A stretch of 64,000 bases of DNA from Purpureocillium takamizusanense (taxonomy: Eukaryota; Ascomycota; Sordariomycetes; Hypocreales; Ophiocordycipitaceae), in contig NC_063068.1 of NCBI RefSeq assembly GCF_022605165.1, forward strand, positions 4,154,001 through 4,218,000. The letters are read 5' to 3'. The position numbers were made by a program, and so were the translations under genes. Positions within the stretch are counted from its first letter, which is position 1; each line of letters begins with the position of its first letter. Of the stretch, positions 57,631 to 64,000 are shown piece after piece. The notes beneath the pieces were generated by a model. The model worked only from the letters and a program-made list of their open reading frames with translations, did not search any database and was not told the origin of the DNA.

Positions 57631-58641
57631 TCAGTCTTCCCAAATAGTCTCCAAGTCGATATCGCCGCGTCGCTCGGCACCGCAAACGCTCCATCGCTTG
57701 CGCTTGTCTCTCGAGCCGTAGCTCATGGTCCGCCCGCGCACAGGGACATCCGAACTGCTGCTGCCGCCGCCGCCGCCGCCGTTGCGCCCCTTGGACGAGG
57801 ACGAATCGGAGGAGTCGCTGCCCTCGGCTGCATCTGCGGCCGCCTTCAACTGTGCCATCCGCTCAGCTTCCAGGGCGGCTTCCTCCGCGTCCGGCGAGTC
57901 GGGAATGGTCTCGAGGCTGGATATGCTCGGGCTCCTTGACCGCGCGGATGTCGGCGTAGAGGGCACAGACGAGAAGCCCCCACCGTACGGCGCGAACGCA
58001 TCGTATGCACGAAAAGATGATGCGGAAGAATTGGAAGAAGGTGTGGAGGGCAGGAGCAAGAGGGAGCTCGTGCTAGGAGGGGCAAGGCTGCGCAGTGGCG
58101 ATGCTGGGCGCAGACGATTCATGGAGTTGATGGAAGTGCTCAAGGTCGGCGAGGTGCTTCTCTCGCCGGGCGTGGACCGTCGATCCGCGTCCAGGACCGA
58201 GGTTCGGATCGGGGACGTCGGCGGGAACGCCTCGTCGACAGGTTTCCGCGGCGCACGGGTGCGACTGGGAGAACCCGACGGGCTAGCGGGCCGCAACTGC
58301 GGCGAGTAGAGGATGCGGCCGGAGCCGCTGACACCAGGCATGGACTGCGTGCGCGACATGGGTACGGCAAGGCTGGCGACGGATCGTGAGCGGCCATGAG
58401 AGCCGGAGAGCGGAGAGGCGGTCCGAGGGCGATATGGCAGCGAGGCAACGTTGGCAGTGCCCCATGAAGACGCGCTGGGCGACGAGGGACACGGGTCCGT
58501 GCTGCGGCGCACGGTTGGTGGCTTCCGGGTCGCGTCGAGGTCGAGCCTTGGTATGACGGCACTTGCATTGCCGAGGCGCAGTGAAGGAACCGGGGAGGAC
58601 TTGAACTCCTCCATTCGCTCCGTCTCAGGAACGGGCTCCAT
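57631..58641 (-). CDS. Ser/Pro-rich basic protein of unknown function
   Basis: Single exon, 336 aa, mostly disordered. It is rich in Ser, Pro and Arg with many SP and TP dipeptides (for example RPASPLRSLAPPS, SVPSTPTSARSRSPSISS), which are potential proline-directed kinase sites. The last 25 residues are different: RDKRKRWSVCGAERRGDIDL followed by ETIWED. That short basic-then-acidic block looks conserved among fungal proteins often labelled basic proline-rich protein, as I recall, and is probably a docking motif. An Asp/Glu/Ala-rich helical stretch (EEAALEAERMAQLKAAADA) and a Gly run precede it. No signal peptide or membrane segment. The start is the first ATG of the frame (MEPVPETERMEEF). 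Function is unknown. Confidence 0.72.
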   Translation of the reverse strand: MEPVPETERMEEFKSSPVPSLRLGNASAVIPRLDLDATRKPPTVRRSTDPCPSSPSASSWGTANVASLPYRPRTASPLSGSHGRSRSVASLAVPMSRTQSMPGVSGSGRILYSPQLRPASPSGSPSRTRAPRKPVDEAFPPTSPIRTSVLDADRRSTPGERSTSPTLSTSINSMNRLRPASPLRSLAPPSTSSLLLLPSTPSSNSSASSFRAYDAFAPYGGGFSSVPSTPTSARSRSPSISSLETIPDSPDAEEAALEAERMAQLKAAADAAEGSDSSDSSSSKGRNGGGGGGSSSSDVPVRGRTMSYGSRDKRKRWSVCGAERRGDIDLETIWED

Positions 58642-59707
58642 GGCGCCGGGCGTATGCTGCGACAGGCATGTAGTGGTAAATGCAATGGGCGTGAGAGTCT
58701 GTGGCTGAATGAGCAGCGCAGCACGGGCAGGTAGGATTGGCGGGGAGGGGCGGCCGAGCGTTAATCAAGAGTTGAAAAGTGGCGATGAAGTCGGTCCCGC
58801 GGACGGGAAAGCTTGACGTGGTGAGGACAAGGTCGACCGATGGTGGATGAGGAGGCGGCGGCTGGTGCTTCAGGTGTCGCAAACTGATGGTCCGTCGACT
58901 GCCGTAAAGCGGGATCTGGAACAGGGTGTATCGAGGCACGTCGATCCGTCGCAGGAGCAGTAGCAGTAGCAGTAGCAGCGAGGGCAGTAGAGCAGAATGG
59001 GCCGGGAGCTAAAAGTTGCGTAGGTCCGGAGCAGTCGAGGAGGCTGTTGCGACACTGCGCACGTCGCCCGAGATGCGAGGTGACGCGGGCGAGGACACAG
59101 AAAGAGAGCGTGAGAGGTGCTCCGTGCGTTTGGACGGCGGGGAGCACGTAGACGACGAGGACGAGGATGAGTAGTAGTAAATAAAGGTTGCAGTGGATGA
59201 GTGGAGGGCCAACGAAAGTGAAAAAAATAAATGTGCGAGTTGAGTTGGTGAGACAATAAACTCTGGTCGCTCGAGTCAGACGGCCGGTGCCTGCATTCCA
59301 GACGATTCAGACCAGCTGGGGCGGCGGGGAAGAGCTCAGTGCATGCAGCGAGACGGCAAGCGCAAAAACAAAGTTGTTGCTTCTTTGCTGGGGGGGCGCA
59401 GGGAATGATGCCGATGCTGGTGCCCGCTGGCTCGATGTTGTTCTTTTTGTGGCCGGTTACGTGCGGGACGGGACGGACGTGAGTGAGTGAGAGCAGCAGA
59501 AGCCGTCGTCGGCAGCGTGTGCAGTCAGTCGTGATGCTTTGTTCTGGTGGCGGGCGCTCGGTACTTTTGGGGGGACGAGACGGACGCCACACACACCGCC
59601 TGCGCCTGCGACGTCGATGGAACCACCCACAGCAGGTCGGCACGCTCTTCTGTCTCCAAGCTCGGCCCAGACACGGGAGGGCGCGGCGGGGGCGTCTTTG
59701 ACACCCG

Positions 59708-59756
59708 GCGTCAGGCGTCGAGCGTCGAGTGTCGAGCGTCGAGCGTCGAGCGTCGG
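59708..59756. repeat. 7-bp tandem repeat, about seven copies
   Basis: Seven head-to-tail copies of GCGTCGA with single-base variants in copies one, four and seven. Seen directly. The unit is not a multiple of three, and no gene contains it. Confidence 0.85.
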
Positions 59757-60121
59757 CCAAAGGGCGGGAGGGCACGCACACAAGGGCGCGAGCGGCCCTT
59801 TGCGTTTGGTTGCCGGAGACGTCGCCGTCGACGCGACGTTGAATCGTCGATGTCGTTGCCGATGGACGGGGCCGCCGAGGGCGAGGGCGAGGGCGAGAGG
59901 GGCGGGCGATGTGAGGAGGAGAGGGGCCGAAAGGCGCGGGCGGCTATCGGTGGGCGGAGGTGATAAAAAGGGACGTGGTGGTGGTTGTTGCGGTGGGGAG
60001 GGAGGGGGAAGAAGAGTAAAAGACAAAGGACGAGCACACGGAGACGGAGACGGAGAGCGTCTAGTAGGTCTCGGGCGGGCGGGCGTGCAGCAGAATATAA
60101 GGAATTTAATCCACAGGCTGC

Positions 60122-60141
60122 CGCTGCTGCTGCTGCTGCTG
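60122..60141. repeat. (CTG)n microsatellite
   Basis: Six to seven CTG triplets in a gene-free stretch. Seen directly in the sequence. Confidence 0.8.
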
Positions 60142-62119
60142 CCACTGTGCTGTAGCTGCTGTCGATGTCGCTGTCTCGTCAAAGATGTGGGTGCATGTGC
60201 GTACAGTATGTGGGTGTTGGAGACTTTTTGAGCGCCAACGCACCGCACCTACTGTGCTGGCCTGTCGAATCTTTGGGCTAACCGTGCAAGCCGTGCAGGC
60301 AGCGCTGCTGCATGTTCAGCGTAAAGATAGGCACTCCTCCATCCCATCAGCAGCAACCTTCCAGGTTGGTTAGTACCTGGTGCCTTAATACCACCTACTA
60401 TAGCCAGCAGCCCAGCACAGTGACCGACCCAACGACCCGACCAGTGAGCGCTGAAGCCGCCGTGGCCACGCGCCCATCCCGCGGCAGAGGCGCACTGACG
60501 CCCGTGGGACCGTACAGTGGTGTAGGTGGACGGGGTGCCATGCCCCAGAGAGGGCGGGATGGTGGATGCTGGAGGCTCCACCTGCAGTGGGGGGAGCCCC
60601 CCAAATCCACTCCACTCCCACCGTGTCAGTGCCGGCGCGGACCCTCAGCAGAACCCTGGGTGCGTCAAACTACTGCAGTAACTACGAGGTAACTTACCTG
60701 GGTAGTATGGACGTTATGTCGGCGAGTTTTCTGTTCGGGCCCCCCCACTACCTTAGTAGTATGTGCCATTGGGCCGTGGCGCTCGCACGCGCGCGGGGGA
60801 GGCCCTCCATCCATATGGCAGTTCATGTTGGGCCCCCAGACTGGCTTCGCTGGCAGTGCGTGTTTGCACCACTAATAGGTAACCGCCAGCAGATGACTGA
60901 CCACTGGAAGCACCCGACTGTGCTCCTGGCAGCAGCAAGGCCGCCCCCACCAACATTCAATACCTGTAGTACTACCGTATTAGTACTGTAGGTAGGCCCA
61001 GGTACCAGGCCGCCCGCCCCCCCCCCCCCCTCTGGTGCTGCTCGCTCAGTTGAGGCGACAGCACGGGCAGAGCCACCAGATCCTGTGATCACCAGCATCT
61101 CACTCAAGCAATGCGGGCCGGCTGGCGGGGGGGGACCCGCCACGCGCTCGACACAGAACCCATCCATGGATCCAACCGTGGCGCCCGCTCCACTTGATCA
61201 TCATCATCATCCAGCACACCCCCCCGGCTCCCTGGCACCAATCAGTCACTCGAGGTGCCCGTCAGAGTCCGTCACCTCCAACCTCGACCCGGCCACTCAC
61301 CATCGTCGGCGCCTCGCTCGTGCCTCACTCACTCACCACTCGTCACCTGCCCGCGCCCACCCTTTTTCTGTCTTGAAGGGAATCCGCTCCAATGCTCTCT
61401 CACCCTCAATCTCCCTCTCTCGCCCTCTGTCCGGCGCCGCCCAACAAGAAGTCGTCCTGGCTCCACGCGACTGGTTTCACCAATACAAGTCCGCCTCATC
61501 CATGCGCCACGCTGCGATTCATTCCGTTTGCCTCTGCATAGCGGTACAAACGCCCAAGCCTCCTCCGTGTCAATCTCCCGGGTCATCAAGCTCGCTTGTT
61601 TAACCCACTCGCTCAATGCCGTCCTCCTCATGTAAGAATGATGAGAGAGCGCTGCTTCGCCTCCCAGTGCTGCTCGGTCTTCATTTCCTCAAACTGGTGC
61701 TCTCATACGTATGACGGAAACTCCTGCGCCGTACTTCACTCAAATTACGCACTTAAAACAAGGGCATCATGTACTTCATATCTTCGTCCATGGAAGTTGC
61801 CACTACATCAGCAGCTCACAGAGCTCATCTCCGTCGTTGCCAACTCTCATCTGGCCTGCCACGTTTGGCTTCACTGCCTCATAAAATCACTGTCAACGGA
61901 CGCAGACAGACTTACTCTCATGATTCATGATGCCTTCATCGGCCTCTATAAATCCAGTCGGCGACAGCCTGCCCACGCTCTTCCCCAGCTACTCGCTATA
62001 CGACATCTCACCCTCTCGCTCACTCACAACATCATACCGCACTCTTGACCTTTCCGTTGCCGTAGCATCCAACCGTAGTCAAATTCTCCCAACGTAGACA
62101 GCCAGGATGATTGTCCAAG

Positions 62120-62464
62120 GACCCCTTTGACGTCTTTCGCCATGATCCCACGCCGGAAAACCTCAAAGAGTGCTTCCGACAGGGTGGTCACGTAAGCTGG
62201 TTCGACAACGACCGACAGATGTACGCCGTCGAAGACGCCGTGGTTCAATACTATAATGCCAGGGTCCATTCTGACAATGCCCAGATGGACTTGTGGAAGG
62301 CCATGGTGGAAGTCTTCATGGAGCACGACGCCGTCGTCGAATGGTGCTCGGACGAGGAGAGCAAGCGCAGCGTGCCCCCCAGCGACAGGCTCTGGCTCCG
62401 TCAGCTTGTTCACTCCGAGCTCAACGAGCTGGGATACGGCCCAAAGTTTGCGGGCGACTTGTGA
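62120..62464 (+). CDS. small conserved-looking protein, 5' end unresolved
   Basis: Not recognised. The frame from 62120 to the stop at 62462-62464 encodes about 114 aa of normal, non-repetitive composition: DPFDVFRHDPTPENLKECF, HVSWFDNDRQMYAVEDAVVQ, WKAMVEVFMEHDAVVEW and a final ELNELGYGPKFAGDL. It is acidic, probably helical, with no signal peptide. The frame has a stop at 62108-62110 and no ATG before residue DPF, so either the coding start is in a separate upstream exon spliced to the AG at 62118-62119, or translation starts at the TTG at 62111 (which would give SKDPFDVF), or at the internal ATG at 62219. A CTATAAAT element at 61945-61952 is well placed for a promoter. Annotated as 5' partial. 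Confidence 0.5.
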   Translation, partial: DPFDVFRHDPTPENLKECFRQGGHVSWFDNDRQMYAVEDAVVQYYNARVHSDNAQMDLWKAMVEVFMEHDAVVEWCSDEESKRSVPPSDRLWLRQLVHSELNELGYGPKFAGDL

Positions 62465-63051
62465 GCGCCCGGCAGCAAATGGGTTTGTCATGTAGCCGTA
62501 GAATTGGGACTGTTACATGCAGCCCGAGTTTCAACGCGCCAAGATAACGAGTCTCTGTCTCCTTCATAATGTGCACACGAGCACGTCACGAGTTCAATCC
62601 TGCTCTTGGAAGTCGAGAATTGCCAGCCCTCTATACCGTGCGGCGTGCAAACGAAGACCGGAAGTCGTGGTTCATCGTTGTTCGTTACCTGTGATTCGGT
62701 TTGCAGTGACTCAACTCCGTGTGTTCTCCTCGAAGCTGTGCAGCTACAGCAACCGCTCCACCATTCACCAGCACGGCGCTGCGTCATTGAACCTGAACAG
62801 GATCACACAGGCCGTTGACAAACTCAACTCTTAGATTCTTCCTCTTCTCCCAACCCTCTCTGCCTTCTTTTCAGGGACAAGCCAGGGCTACCAGCTCGCA
62901 CTAACAACTCTCGGGCAGGTATCTATGCCATAGAGAATTTCTATCTGACCCTACTCGCGGTCCCAGATTTAGGCTCACCAGAGAAACTTACTTATCTTGC
63001 TCGTTTGTGCTTCCCTTTCAATCGGGCCGTTTCAAGACCGCGCCATCGACC
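62465..63051. other. intergenic region, no supported gene
   Basis: About 590 bp between two same-strand genes. No RNA gene or motif-bearing ORF was recognised. It presumably contains the Hsp70-like gene promoter. Confidence 0.5.
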
Positions 63052-64000
63052 ATGTCGGGCTCCCTCGGGGGCGGAAAGGACTCCAAAGAGCCCTCCATCA
63101 TCATCGGCATCGATTTTGGAACAACGTAAGTCGCGAGACTACAAACTCCTCAGGCTTGTCTTAATTCGCCTGCTACAGCTACTCCGGCGTCGCGTGGACC
63201 GATTCGGAAGACTGCCAGAACATTCGCGTCATCTCAACTTGGTCCACGCATCTCAGGAACTGCTCCAACACGGAGAAAGTCCCAACGGCGCTATCGTACA
63301 ATGAGAATGGCCAGGTCGAGGCATGGGGCTACGATGCCTTACGACAAGCTCAGGAGGTTCGATGGTTCAAGCTACTGCTTCTGGAAGAGAAAGATGTTCC
63401 CAGCTATGTCCGCCGCTCAGCCCACTTTCGCGAGGCCCGTGAGTATCAATACGAGCAGAACCAGGAACCCATTGACATGGTCGCTGCTTTCTTGAGGCGT
63501 CTGTGGGAGCACAGTCTGAGTCTAATCATCAGGGAACTTGGCAACGACTCAGTTGAGAGGTCCAAATTTCACATCGTCATCACCGTTCCTGCGATATGGC
63601 AACCATACGCTCAGGAAAGAATGAGACAGGCCGCTCAAAAGGCTGGTTTGCTCACAAAGCGTGAGTGCGGAGACACTCAGCTGAGTCTTCTCTCGGAGCC
63701 GGAGGCCGCAGCGCTGGCGGTCGTCTCTCGCCTCTCCAAGAAGTCCACGGTCGAGGCAAGTGACAGACAGATTGAGCCTGTCCGTGCTATGTCTTGCAAT
63801 GCCTTGCTGACACAAGGTCCAGGTCGGAGATACTTTGGTCGTTTGTGATGCAGGAGGCGGCACAGCGGTACATGGCCTGCGCAACTCTGCCCCTTCGGCC
63901 ACCATCACCTAGGCTGACGAATGTGAGCAGGATCTCATCAGCTATGTGGTACAGAGCGTCACACCATTTGAGGTGCAAGAATGCGTCAAGGGTGCAGGTA
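63052..64000 (+). CDS. Hsp70-family ATPase, 3' truncated by the window end
   Basis: Actin/Hsp70-fold ATPase of the divergent fungal Hsp70-like group, not the canonical cytosolic chaperone. Exons read so far: 63052-63125, 63179-63755, 63823-63867 and 63931 to the window end. Seen: the phosphate-1 loop IIIGIDFGTT joining across an intron to YSGVAW, then KVPTALSYNENGQVEAWGYD, the stretch FHIVITVPAIWQPYAQERMR, SEPEAAALAVVS, and the phosphate-2 motif VCDAGGGTAD. The second intron has a GC donor (GAG|GCAAGT) with AG acceptor: reading through gives a stop at 63848, whereas splicing restores VGDTLVVCDAGGG. The third intron (GTACAT...GCAG) joins GGTA to DLISYVVQ. The substrate-binding half lies outside the window. 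Fungal genomes often carry several such divergent genes. Confidence 0.88.

Larger units (their letters stand above)
58642..62119. other. long intergenic region, no supported gene
   Basis: About 3.5 kb. The left third is probably the long CT-rich leader and promoter of the minus-strand Ser/Pro-rich gene. It holds a 7-bp tandem repeat (59708-59756), a CTG run (60122-60141), TACCTAGG-type motifs (60370-60395, 60690-60710, 60960-61010) and a poly-C patch near 61018-61030. A CTATAAAT element at 61945-61952 may be the TATA box of the next gene. ORFs up to about 300 codons on the minus strand are low-complexity readings. Confidence 0.45.

Noticed and set aside
59708..59756. CRISPR-like array
   Set aside because: The 7-bp units are directly adjacent with no spacers. 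It is a minisatellite in a eukaryotic genome.
62585..62615. AGTTCAATCC box resembling a tRNA T-loop
   Set aside because: The bases either side do not form a five-pair T-stem, and no matching acceptor stem is present.

Overview
The window looks like chromosomal DNA of a filamentous ascomycete, most likely a hypocrealean Sordariomycete. The support is short GT-AG introns (about 50-120 nt) with CTAAC/CTGAC-like branch sites, GC-rich codon use, long gene-free gaps full of microsatellites, and recurrent TACCTAGGTA-type motifs. The protein set also fits: fungal alpha-tubulin, Nop12, a Dep1/Sds3-like protein, Coa3, Pta1, an Ssk2/SskB-type MAPKKK, a sedolisin protease and small secreted proteins. The order-level assignment is inference; I could not run a search.

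Layout. 0.1-11.3 kb is a dense housekeeping block: alpha-tubulin (+), Nop12-like (-), Dep1/Sds3-like (+), Coa3 (-), Pta1/symplekin-like (+). 11.3-19.7 kb holds a She3-like coiled-coil protein and a large unrecognised 973-aa protein. 20.2-35.3 kb is more accessory and metabolic: a membrane-anchored 3-beta-HSD/epimerase-like SDR, a secreted sedolisin (S53) protease, an MFS transporter, a secreted or membrane-anchored histidine-acid-phosphatase-like protein and a peroxisomal 2,4-dienoyl-CoA reductase. 35.3-46.7 kb is an 11-kb gene-poor stretch in which I can support only one 54-aa cysteine-rich ORF. 46.7-64 kb holds the HOG-pathway MAPKKK, a cytidine deaminase with unusual insertions, two small secreted proteins (one Ala/Pro-rich with a tandem decapeptide, one six-cysteine effector-like protein with micro-exons), a Ser/Pro-rich basic protein, a small conserved-looking protein with an unclear start, and an Hsp70-family ATPase cut by the window edge.

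How the genes relate. There is no operon-like pathway. The housekeeping genes cover cytoskeleton, ribosome biogenesis (Nop12), chromatin (Rpd3L), mitochondrial complex IV assembly (Coa3) and mRNA 3'-end formation (Pta1). The signal-peptide genes (sedolisin, phosphatase-like protein, Ala/Pro-rich protein, six-Cys protein) lie in the sparser part of the window with the SDRs and the transporter. That pattern is common for host- or environment-facing genes, but nothing here shows co-regulation. No convincing defence system, CRISPR array, intact transposon, rRNA or tRNA was seen. The most interesting leads are the micro-exon six-cysteine secreted protein, the phosphatase-like protein whose usual HD motif is not visible and whose intron is translatable, the deaminase insertions, the tiny cysteine-rich ORF inside the gene desert, and a GC-AG intron in the Hsp70 gene. 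All exon boundaries were placed by hand from splice consensus and reading-frame continuity.
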